A stretch of 64,000 bases of DNA from Leeia oryzae DSM 17879 (GCF_000376945.1 NZ_AQXU01000024.1:248001-312000), one strand, 5' to 3'. Positions 1 to 9,309 are shown, numbered from the stretch's first letter. Notes: generated from the sequence alone by a model not told the origin. A program made the numbers and translations.

Positions 1-155
1 GGCAGCGGCAGATTCTCTCTGGGATGCAGGTAATACCTCTGCGGCCAGTAATTGCGGTGGTGCCCTGCTATTGGACTGATCTTGCCTGCTTGTCATGCTG
101 ACACGGTGGGGTTTGTAAACCACCGTGCCGGTATTAGCCTATCAATGTGACGTTT
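1..155. other. Left window edge, unassigned; contains a hairpin at 102-127
   Basis: No gene can be named here. Short frames run off the left edge on both strands: a plus-strand frame stops at 77-79, and a minus-strand frame from an ATG at 94-96 stays open to base 1. Either could be the end of a neighbouring gene. A hairpin with arms CACGGTGG (102-109) and CCACCGTG (120-127) lies just past the antiporter stop codon. It has no T-tract on either side, so it is not a convincing intrinsic terminator. Confidence 0.3.
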
Positions 156-2141
156 TCAGTGACCTTGCAGCAGCAGGCTTTCAGCCAGGCTTAAGGTTTC
201 TGGTGTGCCTAACAGCACCAATGTGTCGTCACTGAGAATTTCAGTTTCTGCTTCTGGAGATACCGTTCTGGTATTGCGTCTGCGGATGGCGCGAACCTCA
301 ACGTCAATGCGCTCAAAATTCAGGGTGCTCAGGGTTTTCCCCACGGCCGATGCCCCAGGCGGGATGTGGACAGTATGCAACCTTGGCTGGTTGATGTCGG
401 CACCGCTTTCCTGAACATCGCTTTCCCCCACAAAGAATCCCTTGAACAAGGCGTATTGCTCCTCCCTTGTTTGCCGAATACGACGAATCACCCGCGAAAG
501 CGGGACCCCCAGCAACATCAGGGTATGACTGGCGAGCATTAGGCTGCCTTCTTGCAGTTCGGCGACCACTTCGGCCGCACCTGCATCCTTGAGCTTGTCA
601 ATGTCCGTGCCGTCCACGGTGCGTACTATGATGGGCAGTTCGGGTCGTATGCTTTGGACATGACTCATGATTTTCTGGGCCAGATGGGTATCAGAAAATG
701 CCACCACCACGGCACTGGCCCGCTTCAGGCCGGCGGCCAGCAGCGCTTCTTTCTTGCCTGCATCGCCGAAGACTACTGACTCCCCGGCAGCGGTCGCTTC
801 AGCAATTCTTTCCGGGTCAAGGTCCAGTGCCATGAAGGGGACATTTTCCTGTGCAAGCAATCTGGCCAGGTTTTGCCCGCTACGTCCATAACCACAGATC
901 AGCACATGGCCTTCGGAATCCATGCTCTGCATGGCAATGCGGGTCAGTTGCAGAGACTGGGACATCCACTCGGATTTGACAAACTTGAGCACCAGCTTGT
1001 CACTTTTCTGGATCAGCAATGGTGCAACAAACATGGCGATGACCATCGCGCTGAGCAGGCTTTGTTGTAGGTAGTCCGGCAATAGCTGTTGGCCACTTTG
1101 CGTGGCCAGGGCCAGTAACACAAACCCAAACTCACCAGCTTGGGCCAAGTAAATGCCGGTTCTGAGCGAGACCCCGGCAGGCAAGCCAAATGCTTTACCA
1201 AGGCCTGCGATCATGAGCATTTTCCCTGGAATCAGTAACAGCAGGAAAATGGCGATCCAGCCTGCATGTTGCCAGATTGTCAGGATATTCAGCTTCATAC
1301 CGATGGTGACAAAGAACAAGCCCAGCAGTACATCCCGGAACGGACGAATGCTGTCTTCCACCTCAAACCGGTATTCGGTCTCGGAAATCAGCATACCGGC
1401 GAGGAAGGCGCCCAGTGCTAAAGAGAGTTCTGCCTGCGCGGTAAGCCAGGCGATACCAAGCGTGACCAATAACACGTTCAGGATAAAGAGTTCTGAGGAT
1501 TTCTGCCTTGCAACCAGATGAAACCAGCGGCGCAGCAATTTATCCCCCAGATAGAACACAATCACAAGGACGATAGTCGCCTGTACCGCCGCAATACCCA
1601 GTTGCATGAACAAGGCTTTGCTGCTCGGATTTGAGGCCAGTGCAGGAATCAGGATCAGCAAGGGGACCACAGATAAATCCTGAAATAGCAACACCCCGAA
1701 GATCTGACGACCATGCGGTGATTCAAGTTCCATCCGTTCAGAAAGCAGCTTGCTGACAATGGCGGTGGACGACATGGCAATCATCCCGCCAATAGCCAAC
1801 CCGCTTTGCCATTCCAGTCCGATCAATATGCCCAATAGTGTCAGGCTTAACAGGCTGATGATGACTTGGGCGCTGCCGAGTCCGAATACACTGTGACGCA
1901 TGGCCTTGAGTTTGCCCAAGCTGAATTCCAGACCAATCGAGAACATCAGAAAGACAACGCCGATTTCTCCCAGTACTTCGCTGCCGGTAGACTCCTGTAT
2001 CCAGCCGAACGCATGTGGCCCGATCACTACCCCAACCAGCAAGTAGCCCAGAATAGGGGGCTGACGCAGTTGCCGGCATAGCACAACCACGATCACCGAG
2101 GCGGCCAATAACAGAAGAACGGGTTCAAGTACGTTATGCAT
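156..2141 (-). CDS. CPA2-family monovalent cation/proton antiporter (KefB/YbaL-like) with RCK domain
   Basis: A 661-residue inner-membrane protein. The N-terminal part (about residues 5-385) is a run of hydrophobic helices typical of the Na+/H+ exchanger fold, including the sequence PPILGYLLVGVVIGP near the start. A cytosolic Rossmann RCK (TrkA-N) domain begins near residue 412 with the dinucleotide-binding motif GYGRSG. A TrkA-C-like domain follows at about 575-655 (HIPPGASAVGKTL...LVLLG). Family members exchange K+ or Na+ for protons under nucleotide or glutathione-adduct control. The sequence does not show which ion is used, or whether it is closer to KefB, KefC or YbaL. Transcribed divergently from kdsD across 253 bases, with no visible partner subunit such as KefF/KefG next to it. 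Confidence 0.88.
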   Translation of the reverse strand: MHNVLEPVLLLLAASVIVVVLCRQLRQPPILGYLLVGVVIGPHAFGWIQESTGSEVLGEIGVVFLMFSIGLEFSLGKLKAMRHSVFGLGSAQVIISLLSLTLLGILIGLEWQSGLAIGGMIAMSSTAIVSKLLSERMELESPHGRQIFGVLLFQDLSVVPLLILIPALASNPSSKALFMQLGIAAVQATIVLVIVFYLGDKLLRRWFHLVARQKSSELFILNVLLVTLGIAWLTAQAELSLALGAFLAGMLISETEYRFEVEDSIRPFRDVLLGLFFVTIGMKLNILTIWQHAGWIAIFLLLLIPGKMLMIAGLGKAFGLPAGVSLRTGIYLAQAGEFGFVLLALATQSGQQLLPDYLQQSLLSAMVIAMFVAPLLIQKSDKLVLKFVKSEWMSQSLQLTRIAMQSMDSEGHVLICGYGRSGQNLARLLAQENVPFMALDLDPERIAEATAAGESVVFGDAGKKEALLAAGLKRASAVVVAFSDTHLAQKIMSHVQSIRPELPIIVRTVDGTDIDKLKDAGAAEVVAELQEGSLMLASHTLMLLGVPLSRVIRRIRQTREEQYALFKGFFVGESDVQESGADINQPRLHTVHIPPGASAVGKTLSTLNFERIDVEVRAIRRRNTRTVSPEAETEILSDDTLVLLGTPETLSLAESLLLQGH

Positions 2142-2394
2142 TCGTTTCCCAGCAGGTGCTTGCCGATAAGTTCAGTGCCATGCACGGCCAGGCAGGTGGC
2201 AATGGCGTCTTTGTGTCAGGTTTGAGGGTATCACAGACTATCGGTCTATGGCATTGTGATACGCCGTGATTCGTATGGACCCGCAGGTTTTGCCATCAGT
2301 TCCCTTAAGCTTTGTTAAATACAAGCTAAAATCATGCCAACTAAGCCAATGTCAATGCTGCCTTTTCTGCTTATCCTAGCTATACTAGGCAGCT

Positions 2395-3390
2395 ATGAAT
2401 GATTTTTCTGAATTACAACTGTCCGCAGAGACCTTGTTGGCACGTGGTCGTCAGGTGCTGAAAACCGAATCGGATGCGATTGCGGCCATGATGTCCCGGC
2501 TGGACGAAACTTTTGTCAGTGCGATCAAGGTATTGCTGGCTTGCAAGGGCCGCGTGGTTGTCAGCGGCATGGGTAAGTCCGGTCATATTGGTAACAAGAT
2601 TGCTGCGACATTGGCCAGTACGGGGACGCCAGCGTTTTTCCTGCACCCTGCCGAGGCATGTCATGGTGACTTGGGCATGTTGCAACAGGGGGACGTGCTG
2701 ATCGCGCTGTCAAACTCTGGCGAGAGTGATGAAATCCTCTCGATCCTGCCCTACGTCAAGCGCCAAGTCATTCCCGTGATTGCGTTGACCAGTAATGTTA
2801 AATCCAGCCTGGGGCGAGCGGCCGATGTGCATCTGGATGTCTCCGTGGCGTATGAGGCGTGCCCGCTAGGACTGGCACCTACGTCGAGCACGACGGCTGC
2901 GCTGGCCATGGGCGATGCCTTGGCTGTGACGCTGCTGGACGTGAAGGGATTTGGTGCTGAAGACTTTGCCTTGACGCACCCGAGTGGCCGCCTTGGTCGC
3001 CGCTTGCTGATGCGGGTGAGTGATGTGATGCACCGTGGCGATGATCTGCCTGTCGTTGGGCTGAAGACCTCTTTGCCGGAAGCGCTGGATGTGATTACCC
3101 GCAAACGTCTTGGATTTGCTGCCGTGCTGGATGAGCAAAACAATCTGGTGGGCGTGTTTACCGATGGGGACTTGCGCCGTGCATTTGGTAAATTTGGGGA
3201 CCTGCGTCAGGTGTCCATTGAAGAAGCCATGAGCAAGACGCCAAGGAGCATTGCCGCGGACCGTCTGGCGGTGGATGCGTTCGAATTGATGGAGTCTGCC
3301 AAAATCACGGTATTACTGGTGCTGGATGAGCAGCAACACCTTGTCGGGGCCATTCATATGCATGATCTGTTGCAGGCGGGCATTGTTTGA
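2395..3390 (+). CDS. kdsD: D-arabinose 5-phosphate isomerase KdsD (KpsF/GutQ family)
   Basis: Interconverts ribulose 5-phosphate and arabinose 5-phosphate, the first committed supply step for Kdo of lipopolysaccharide; cytoplasmic. The 331 residues comprise an N-terminal SIS sugar-isomerase domain (about 40-175, with SGMGKSG near residue 57 and the LSNSGES loop) and two C-terminal CBS domains (about 205-330). Length matches the family. It heads a row with kdsC, lptC, lptA and lptB, so Kdo synthesis is coupled to LPS export. The ATG lacks a strong Shine-Dalgarno; a TATACT hexamer inside the repeat CCTAG-ctata-CTAGG sits only 9-14 bases upstream. Confidence 0.95.
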   Translation: MNDFSELQLSAETLLARGRQVLKTESDAIAAMMSRLDETFVSAIKVLLACKGRVVVSGMGKSGHIGNKIAATLASTGTPAFFLHPAEACHGDLGMLQQGDVLIALSNSGESDEILSILPYVKRQVIPVIALTSNVKSSLGRAADVHLDVSVAYEACPLGLAPTSSTTAALAMGDALAVTLLDVKGFGAEDFALTHPSGRLGRRLLMRVSDVMHRGDDLPVVGLKTSLPEALDVITRKRLGFAAVLDEQNNLVGVFTDGDLRRAFGKFGDLRQVSIEEAMSKTPRSIAADRLAVDAFELMESAKITVLLVLDEQQHLVGAIHMHDLLQAGIV

Positions 3391-3461
3391 TTTTCTGATC
3401 AGGCTGTTATACACAAACATAAAATACAAAGCCATTCCGGCATGGCTTGTCTGGAAAATGT

Positions 3462-3986
3462 ATGTCAAGTTTTGAAGCACGTGCAAAAAAAATCCGCCTG
3501 ATGGCATTTGATGTGGATGGCGTTCTGACGGATGGTCGCTTGTACCTCAATGACCGTGGCGAAGAAATGAAAGCGTTCAACACACTGGATGGACACGGCC
3601 TGAAAATGTTGCAGGCCAGCGGCGTAGAGCTGGCCATTATCACCGGCCGCAAGTCTGAAACGGTTGCGCTACGGTCCAAAAACCTGGGCATCAAACATGT
3701 TTTCCAGGGGGTAGAGCACAAGAAAGCCGCATTTGCCGAGCTACTGGCGACGTTGGGCGTTGCGCCTGAAGAGGCCGGGTTTATGGGGGATGATGTCGTG
3801 GACTTGCCGCCGATGAGGATGTCGGGGCTCGCCGTTAGCGTGCCTGCCGCACCGGAAGTGGTCCGTCAATATGCGCACTATGTCACTCAAAAGCAGGGGG
3901 GCGAAGGGGCCGTCAGAGAGTTGTGCGAGGCAATCATGGCTGCTCAGGGTACGCTGGTTGCCCAATTAGCCCCATATCTGGACTAA
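3462..3986 (+). CDS. kdsC: 3-deoxy-D-manno-octulosonate 8-phosphate phosphatase KdsC
   Basis: HAD-family phosphatase that removes phosphate from Kdo 8-phosphate to give Kdo. The N-terminal HAD motif DVDGVLTDG with its nucleophilic Asp lies at about residues 15-24, and the distal GDDVVDLP motif near residue 108. It lacks a cap domain, as expected for the tetrameric KdsC type. I chose the ATG at 3462 (174 residues): the sequence GGAAAA lies 5-9 bases before it, whereas an in-frame TTG at 3447 has no ribosome site. It follows kdsD by 71 bases and precedes lptC by 3 bases. Confidence 0.94.
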   Translation: MSSFEARAKKIRLMAFDVDGVLTDGRLYLNDRGEEMKAFNTLDGHGLKMLQASGVELAIITGRKSETVALRSKNLGIKHVFQGVEHKKAAFAELLATLGVAPEEAGFMGDDVVDLPPMRMSGLAVSVPAAPEVVRQYAHYVTQKQGGEGAVRELCEAIMAAQGTLVAQLAPYLD

Positions 3987-3989
3987 ACA

Positions 3990-4574
3990 GTGCGCAACTC
4001 TCTTTTCAGGAGCGCGCCCTGGTTTCCCCTGATGGTCTTGGGGCTGCTAGCGGCGTTGTCCTATTGGTTAAGCCAAGTTGTTCAGCCACACAAGCCGCGT
4101 CTTGATGGTAGCGACCGGCATGATCCGGATTATGTGATCGAACATTTTGTGGCTACCCGCATGGGGGCTGACGGCTTGCCGCAGCATGTGCTGACTGCCG
4201 ATAAACTGCTGCATTTTCCGGACAATGACGTGAGCGAACTGTTTGTCGCGCGTTTGACCCAGTACAAGCCGGGGTTGCCCTCGGAACATGTGGTTGCCGA
4301 ACATGCGCTGCTAGACAAAAGTGGCAAGAAAATTACCTTTCTGGGCGGTGTGACGCTGACCAGAGAAGCAAGTAAAGTGAAACCGGCGCTCCGGATTTAT
4401 ACCACCTCGCTGATTGCCCTGCCGGACAGTAAACGCATCATGACCGATGCAGTGATCGTGCTGACTGAAGGTACGACAAAAATTACCGCGCAAGGCATGG
4501 ACTATGATCAACTGACGCGCAAAGTGCTGTTCAAGCATCGTGTCAGGGCGCAATACCAGAAGGGACGAAATTAA
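3990..4574 (+). CDS. lptC: LPS export periplasmic protein LptC
   Basis: Bitopic inner-membrane protein that passes LPS from the LptB2FG extractor to LptA in the periplasm. A single N-terminal membrane anchor (residues about 9-27, FPLMVLGLLAALSYWLSQV) is followed by the beta-jellyroll periplasmic domain. At 194 residues it has the family size. The start is GTG at 3990, three bases after the kdsC stop, so translational coupling is likely. Sequence conservation of LptC is low, and the call leans on length, the membrane anchor and its fixed place between kdsC and lptA. Confidence 0.9.
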   Translation: MRNSLFRSAPWFPLMVLGLLAALSYWLSQVVQPHKPRLDGSDRHDPDYVIEHFVATRMGADGLPQHVLTADKLLHFPDNDVSELFVARLTQYKPGLPSEHVVAEHALLDKSGKKITFLGGVTLTREASKVKPALRIYTTSLIALPDSKRIMTDAVIVLTEGTTKITAQGMDYDQLTRKVLFKHRVRAQYQKGRN

Positions 4575-4575
4575 T

Positions 4576-5124
4576 ATGCTATCTATGTCAAATGGCCGTT
4601 TGCTGAAGGCTTTGATCCTGATGTCCGGTGTGATGCTTGGTGCATCGGGCCATGCTGAACAGGCAGACCGTGACAAGCCGATCAATATCGAAGCCGACCA
4701 AGGGACCACCGATATGGCAAATAGCACCAGCCGTTATGAAGGCAATGTGATCATTACCCAAGGTACCTTGCGTCTGCGGGCTGACCGTATTGATGTGGCG
4801 TCTGACAAGGATGGCAAAATGCAGGCGCAGGCACTGGGCAAGCCGGTGACGTTCCGCCAAAAACAGGATCAGAGTGATGAATATGTAGAGGCACAAGCGG
4901 CACGGATCGATTATGACAGCGCCAAAAGCCTGTTGAAATTGTCCGGAGATGCACGCGTACGGCGTGGCGGTGACGAGTTGCGAGGCGCAGTCATCATTTA
5001 TGATGCTGCCACACAGCAATATAGCGTGCAGGGTGGTGCAGCGACGGCAGGCAAACCGGCAGGCCGGGTGCATGCCATCATCCAGCCCAAAGCAAAACCA
5101 GCTACCACGCCCGCGGCTCAATAA
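4576..5124 (+). CDS. lptA: LPS transport periplasmic bridge protein LptA
   Basis: Periplasmic OstA-fold protein that polymerises into the bridge carrying LPS to the outer membrane. The ATG at 4576 lies one base after the lptC stop and 9 bases after AGGGACG. It gives 182 residues with a signal peptide ending near GASGHA. An upstream in-frame start inside lptC would add residues with no signal-peptide logic. The mature part begins KPINIEADQGTTD, the canonical LptA opening, and contains the repeated beta-strand pattern of the family. The C-terminus is Ala/Pro/Lys-rich and probably disordered. Confidence 0.93.
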   Translation: MLSMSNGRLLKALILMSGVMLGASGHAEQADRDKPINIEADQGTTDMANSTSRYEGNVIITQGTLRLRADRIDVASDKDGKMQAQALGKPVTFRQKQDQSDEYVEAQAARIDYDSAKSLLKLSGDARVRRGGDELRGAVIIYDAATQQYSVQGGAATAGKPAGRVHAIIQPKAKPATTPAAQ

Positions 5125-5148
5125 GCGGCACACGGATAACGGAATCGT

Positions 5149-5871
5149 ATGAGCAAGCTTCGCGCTGAACAATTACAAAAACGCTACCGCTCGCGCACGG
5201 TCGTTCAGGATGTTTCCCTGGAGATCAGTAGTGGAGAGGTTGTGGGTCTGCTCGGGCCTAACGGTGCTGGCAAAACTACCAGTTTCTACATGATTGTAGG
5301 GCTGGTGCCCGCCAATGGCGGTGCCGTCTATCTGGACGGGGAGGATATCGGACGCTGGCCTATTCATCGCCGTGCCCGGGCCGGGTTGGGGTATCTGCCG
5401 CAAGAAGCCTCCATTTTCCGTCGCATGACGGTCGCCGAAAATGTCATGGCAGTGCTGGAACTGCATATTCCCGACCTTCGGGAACGTACCCAGCGGCTCA
5501 ATACGCTGCTGGAAGAACTCCATGTGTCTCATTTGCGGGATCAGCCAGCCATCAGCCTGTCGGGCGGTGAGCGCAGGCGTGTGGAAATCGCCAGGGCGCT
5601 AGCCAGCGACCCCAAATTCATTTTGCTGGATGAGCCGTTTGCGGGGGTTGATCCGATCGCCGTGATCGATATCCAGCGCATCATCAATTTTCTGAAATCC
5701 AGAGGCATTGGCGTACTGATCACGGATCATAATGTGCGCGAAACCCTGGGTATCTGTGATCGTGCCTATATCATTGCAGAGGGCAAAGTGCTGGCGGCCG
5801 GTGTGCCAGATGAGATCGTACAGAACGAATCCGTACGACGTGTCTACCTTGGTGAACAGTTCCGGTTATAG
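5149..5871 (+). CDS. lptB: LPS export ABC transporter ATPase LptB
   Basis: ATPase of the LptB2FGC complex that powers LPS extraction from the inner membrane. The 240 residues show Walker [10 protein letters not shown] (about 35-43), signature LSGGERRR (about 137), Walker [13 protein letters not shown] (about 158) and the switch H in [11 protein letters not shown]. All ATPase motifs are intact. It sits 24 bases after lptA. Its stop codon directly abuts the rpoN ATG at 5872, the usual proteobacterial lptB-rpoN arrangement. The permease genes lptF and lptG are not in the window, as in most genomes. Confidence 0.96.
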   Translation: MSKLRAEQLQKRYRSRTVVQDVSLEISSGEVVGLLGPNGAGKTTSFYMIVGLVPANGGAVYLDGEDIGRWPIHRRARAGLGYLPQEASIFRRMTVAENVMAVLELHIPDLRERTQRLNTLLEELHVSHLRDQPAISLSGGERRRVEIARALASDPKFILLDEPFAGVDPIAVIDIQRIINFLKSRGIGVLITDHNVRETLGICDRAYIIAEGKVLAAGVPDEIVQNESVRRVYLGEQFRL

Positions 5872-7290
5872 ATGATGAAACCAGGCCTGCAACTCAAACT
5901 TTCCCAACAGCTGACGCTGACTCCCCAATTGCAGCAGTCCATTCGCCTGCTGCAATTATCAACGCAGGATTTGCAACAAGAACTCGAACAGTTCATGGAA
6001 ATGAACCCCTTGCTTGAGCGTGCCGATGGCTTCGAGCAAGACGGTGACCAGATACCTGTGGCATCCTCCGACAATACGGTTTCCGAAGGCGACAGCGTCG
6101 CCGGGGACGAATGGCAGGTCGCTGGTGAAGCGCTTGGCGAGTTGAGCTGGACCGCTGCCAGTGGTTCTTCGGATGACGAAGAAAGCGACTGGGGGCAGCA
6201 AACGCCCGAGGCCTTGTCGCTGCGCATGCATCTGCTTTCCCAGTTAGGTGAAGTCAGTCTCTCTGAGCGTGATCAGGCGCTAGCCATGCTGATTATCGAG
6301 GCGCTGGATGACGATGGGTATCTGTCGGCCAGCTGGGACGAGCTGGCCGAAATGTGTCCGGAAGACTGGTGCCCGGAAGAGGATGAGTGGCGTACGGTGT
6401 TGCATCACGTGCAGCATTTTGATCCGGCAGGTGTTGGCGCGCGTCATCTGGCCGAGTGCCTGGACCTGCAATTGCAGCGTTTAACCGTATCCGACACCCA
6501 GAAACTGGCCCGGGAAATCGTTTGTTCACATTTGGACTTGCTAGGTGCACGAGATTATACCAAACTGAAGAAAAGGCTCGGCTGTGACGATGATGCGTTA
6601 AGACAGGCACAATCCCTGATTGCCGGGCTGGACCCCAAACCGGGCCGTCCGTTTTCAGAAGAAAAAGCCCACTATATTGTGCCCGACGTGATCGTGATCA
6701 AGGAAAAAGGCCAGTGGGTGGCGCATCTTAATGCTGAAGCGGTACCTAAAGTCAGGGTCAACCAGTTGTATGCCAGCATTCTCGGGCGACAACGTGGCGG
6801 AGATGGTAAAGGGCTGCAAGAGCAGTTGCAGGAAGCCCGCTGGATGATCAAGAACATTCAGCAGCGGTTCACCACCATCCTGCGTGTGACCCGTGCTATT
6901 GTGGCAAGACAGTGGAAATTTTTTGAATATGGCGAAGTCGGCATGTCTCCGCTAGTATTAAGAGAGATAGCAGATGAATTAGGGTTGCACGAGTCGACCG
7001 TTTCTCGGGTAACCAACCAGAAATACATGATGACGCCCAGAGGTATTTTTGAACTAAAGTACTTTTTCGGCAGTCGATTGGATACGGACACCGGCGGCGC
7101 TTGTTCCGCTACTGCGATACGGGCGCTAATTAAGCAGTTGATTCAAGCGGAGGATGCAAACAAACCACTCAGTGATAGCCAGCTTTCTGACATGCTAGCC
7201 AACCAGGGGGTCATTGTTGCCCGGCGTACAGTTGCAAAATACCGGGAAGCAATGCAAATACCACCTGTTAATTTACGCAAGGCTTTGTAA
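5872..7290 (+). CDS. rpoN: RNA polymerase sigma-54 factor RpoN
   Basis: Alternative sigma factor for -24/-12 promoters, dependent on enhancer-binding ATPases; controls nitrogen, flagellar and other genes. The 472 residues show the Gln-rich activator-interaction region I (residues 1-50, starting MKPGLQLKLSQQLTLTPQLQ), an acidic region II (about 55-105), the core-binding domain, and the C-terminal RpoN box ARRTVAKYRE at about residue 451-460. No residues appear to be missing. It is fused end to end with lptB and precedes hpf by 48 bases. Sigma-54 may feed the flagellar genes 4 kb downstream, but I did not find a clear -24/-12 site in the window. Confidence 0.97.
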   Translation: MMKPGLQLKLSQQLTLTPQLQQSIRLLQLSTQDLQQELEQFMEMNPLLERADGFEQDGDQIPVASSDNTVSEGDSVAGDEWQVAGEALGELSWTAASGSSDDEESDWGQQTPEALSLRMHLLSQLGEVSLSERDQALAMLIIEALDDDGYLSASWDELAEMCPEDWCPEEDEWRTVLHHVQHFDPAGVGARHLAECLDLQLQRLTVSDTQKLAREIVCSHLDLLGARDYTKLKKRLGCDDDALRQAQSLIAGLDPKPGRPFSEEKAHYIVPDVIVIKEKGQWVAHLNAEAVPKVRVNQLYASILGRQRGGDGKGLQEQLQEARWMIKNIQQRFTTILRVTRAIVARQWKFFEYGEVGMSPLVLREIADELGLHESTVSRVTNQKYMMTPRGIFELKYFFGSRLDTDTGGACSATAIRALIKQLIQAEDANKPLSDSQLSDMLANQGVIVARRTVAKYREAMQIPPVNLRKAL

Positions 7291-7338
7291 CGGTTCAACC
7301 GAATAATGGCTAACCGTGTTTAATACAGGAGATACACC

Positions 7339-7671
7339 ATGAATCTGACCATGAGCGGACATCATCTAGAGATCACCCCAGCAATTCGCGAGTATATGAG
7401 TTCCAAACTGACAAGGGTGACGCGCCACTTTGACAATGTCATTGATGTGAATGTGATTATGTCTGTTGATAAACTGGTACAGAAAGTGGAAGCAACTTTG
7501 CATGTGCGTGGCAATGATATTTTTGCAGAAGCAACGCATGCCGATTTGTATGCCGCCATTGATTCTCTGATCGATAAACTGGACCGTCTGGTGCTCAAGC
7601 ACAAAGAGAAACGCGCTGAAAAACGTTATGAAGGTGGTCATCGTCACCTGAATGACCAACTGGCAGAATAA
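7339..7671 (+). CDS. hpf: Ribosome hibernation-promoting factor HPF (short form)
   Basis: Small cytosolic protein that binds the 30S subunit and promotes inactive ribosome dimers in stationary phase. The 110-residue length corresponds to the short HPF type without the dimerising C-terminal domain. The opening (MNLTMSGHHLEITPAIREY) and the basic helix near the end (LKHKEKRAEKRYEGGHR) are family hallmarks. A good ribosome site, CAGGAGA, lies 8-14 bases before the ATG. It follows rpoN and is closed by the terminator at 7752-7783, so rpoN-hpf is the end of the upstream transcript. Confidence 0.94.
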   Translation: MNLTMSGHHLEITPAIREYMSSKLTRVTRHFDNVIDVNVIMSVDKLVQKVEATLHVRGNDIFAEATHADLYAAIDSLIDKLDRLVLKHKEKRAEKRYEGGHRHLNDQLAE

Positions 7672-7751
7672 TGTATCAGCCTCATGAAGCTGCGCCGGCA
7701 GGACAATCCAAGATGTCATGCTGCAACAGTTTTATGACAGTAACGAGATTA

Positions 7752-7783
7752 AACAGCGAGACAAGCATTGTCTCGCTGTTTTT
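7752..7783 (+). terminator. Strong intrinsic terminator after hpf
   Basis: A perfect 13-bp stem, AACAGCGAGACAA (7752-7764) with TTGTCTCGCTGTT (7768-7780), closes a 3-base loop (GCA) and is followed by TTT. It lies 80 bases after the hpf stop and separates the kds/lpt/rpoN/hpf transcript from ptsN. Confidence 0.88.
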
Positions 7784-7794
7784 CTATGTATAAT
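7768..7794 (+). promoter_or_regulatory. Possible sigma-70 promoter for ptsN-hprK-rapZ
   Basis: A consensus -10 TATAAT (7789-7794) follows the terminator. TTGTCT (7768-7773) inside the terminator stem could serve as -35 with a short 15-base spacer. This would restart transcription for ptsN, whose ATG is 112 bases downstream. The tight overlap of terminator and promoter is plausible but untested. Confidence 0.35.
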
Positions 7795-7905
7795 TGCCCA
7801 ACAAGGGTTATTCCCACCAATTTTATTGATTAATGGCACAATGCATAATGCCAGGCGCAAAAGGGACTGCAAACAGTTTCTGAACGTGCCCAGAATGGCC
7901 ATCTT

Positions 7906-8358
7906 ATGAGCTTTATTCGCAAAATTCTAACACCCGATCATATCTTGCTGGACCTGGATGTCAGCAGCAAGAAACGCGTTTTCGAGCAAGTCGGGCTGAT
8001 TGCTGAAAACGACTATCAAATCGCCAGAAGCAAAGTATATGACAGCCTGTTTGACCGGGAAAAACTCGGCTCAACCGGCCTTGGACAAGGCGTTGCCATT
8101 CCGCATGGCCGCATCAAAGGTCTTAAGGAGGCTGCAGGTTTCTTTGTTCGCCTGAAAGAAGCCATCCCTTATGATGCACCGGATGCCAAGCCTGTCCGCC
8201 TGTTGTTTGTGCTGCTGGTGCCCGATAATGCCAGCGAGCTGCACCTGCAGATTCTGGGCGAGCTGGCCGAACTCTTCTGTAGCCGCTCTTTACGTGAACA
8301 GCTATTGACGGAACAGGACCCGGACAATCTATATCAGCTGCTGGTGGGACAAGGTTAA
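7906..8358 (+). CDS. ptsN: PTS-Ntr EIIA component PtsN (EIIA-Ntr)
   Basis: Phosphoryl acceptor of the nitrogen-related phosphotransferase chain. It transports no sugar and instead regulates K+ uptake and other targets according to its phosphorylation state. The 150 residues contain the fructose/mannitol EIIA fold with the phosphorylatable His in GVAIPHGRIKG (about residue 66). It precedes hprK by 3 bases and so shares its transcript. Partners PtsI-Ntr and the HPr carrier are not in this window. The short reading frame at 7718-7909 over the terminator is not considered a gene. Confidence 0.94.
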   Translation: MSFIRKILTPDHILLDLDVSSKKRVFEQVGLIAENDYQIARSKVYDSLFDREKLGSTGLGQGVAIPHGRIKGLKEAAGFFVRLKEAIPYDAPDAKPVRLLFVLLVPDNASELHLQILGELAELFCSRSLREQLLTEQDPDNLYQLLVGQG

Positions 8359-8361
8359 TTC

Positions 8362-9309
8362 ATGCCGCAAATTAGCGTTCAGCAGTTATTTGATGATAAT
8401 CGGGAAAAACTGGATCTGGTCTGGGTTGCAGGCCTGTCTGCCGCTGAAAGCACCATTTCAAATAACGATGACGCAGACCGGACATCCCTCGCGCTCGTCG
8501 GGCACTTGAACTTCATCCACCCCAACCGCATTCAGGTGCTGGGGTTGGCCGAAATGGAGTACCTGCGTAGCCTGAATTTCCCGTCGCTCCATGCCTCCAT
8601 TACCCGTTTGTTTTCCAGCCCGATGGCGGCCATGGTTGTCGCCAATGGCGAGCAGGTGCCGCCGATTCTGGCCGAGTTTTGTGAGAAATATCACGTACCG
8701 CTGTTTTCATCGTCCGAACATAGCCCGTACCTGATGGACGTACTGCGCGGCTATCTGGCCAAGGCGCTGGCTGTATCCACCGCCTTGCACGGCGTGTTTC
8801 TGGATGTGCTGGAAGTTGGGGTCCTGATTACCGGCGAGTCAGCAATGGGTAAGAGCGAATTGGCACTGGATCTGATCAGTCGCGGCCATGGCCTGGTTGC
8901 AGATGACGTGGTGGAGTTTTACCGCGTGGCACCGGAGCTGCTTGAAGGCCGCTGCCCGTCGTTACTCAAGGATTTTCTGGAAGTGCGCGGGTTAGGGATT
9001 CTGAATATCCGTACCGTGTTTGGTGAAACGGCCGTCCGGCCACGCAAGACCCTCAAGTTGATCATCCATTTGCAAAAAGCCAGTGGAGAAAACCTGGCGG
9101 CACTGGACCGGCTGGAAATGGATGCCCAGACCCAGGATATTCTTGGTGTACCGGTGCGCAAGGTCATGCTGCCGGTAGCGGCAGGCCGTAACCTGGCTGT
9201 GCTGGTGGAAACCGCGGTCAGGGCGTATATCCTGCAATTGCGGGGTATTGACAGTACGCGCGAATTTATCGAACGCCAGCAGAAAATGCTGGAACAGGGA
9301 GACGAGTGA
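8362..9309 (+). CDS. hprK: HPr kinase/phosphorylase HprK
   Basis: Phosphorylates HPr on its regulatory serine using ATP or pyrophosphate, and removes the phosphate with inorganic phosphate. The 315 residues carry the P-loop [10 protein letters not shown] (about 157-166) and the HprK signature [11 protein letters not shown] (about 206-216). In Betaproteobacteria the enzyme couples carbon state to a partial PTS rather than to sugar import. It lies between ptsN (3-base gap) and rapZ (4-base gap), the usual order in this class. Confidence 0.95.
   Translation: MPQISVQQLFDDNREKLDLVWVAGLSAAESTISNNDDADRTSLALVGHLNFIHPNRIQVLGLAEMEYLRSLNFPSLHASITRLFSSPMAAMVVANGEQVPPILAEFCEKYHVPLFSSSEHSPYLMDVLRGYLAKALAVSTALHGVFLDVLEVGVLITGESAMGKSELALDLISRGHGLVADDVVEFYRVAPELLEGRCPSLLKDFLEVRGLGILNIRTVFGETAVRPRKTLKLIIHLQKASGENLAALDRLEMDAQTQDILGVPVRKVMLPVAAGRNLAVLVETAVRAYILQLRGIDSTREFIERQQKMLEQGDE

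Noticed and set aside
102-127. Terminator for the antiporter gene
   Set aside because: A good stem exists but there is no T-tract on the relevant strand.
7832-7850. TGGCAC...ATGC as a sigma-54 promoter before ptsN
   Set aside because: The GG and GC elements must be 10 bases apart and are not (13 bases here).
7718-7909. 63-codon reading frame between hpf and ptsN
   Set aside because: It spans the terminator stem and the candidate promoter, has no ribosome site, and overlaps the ptsN start by four bases. No recognisable protein pattern.
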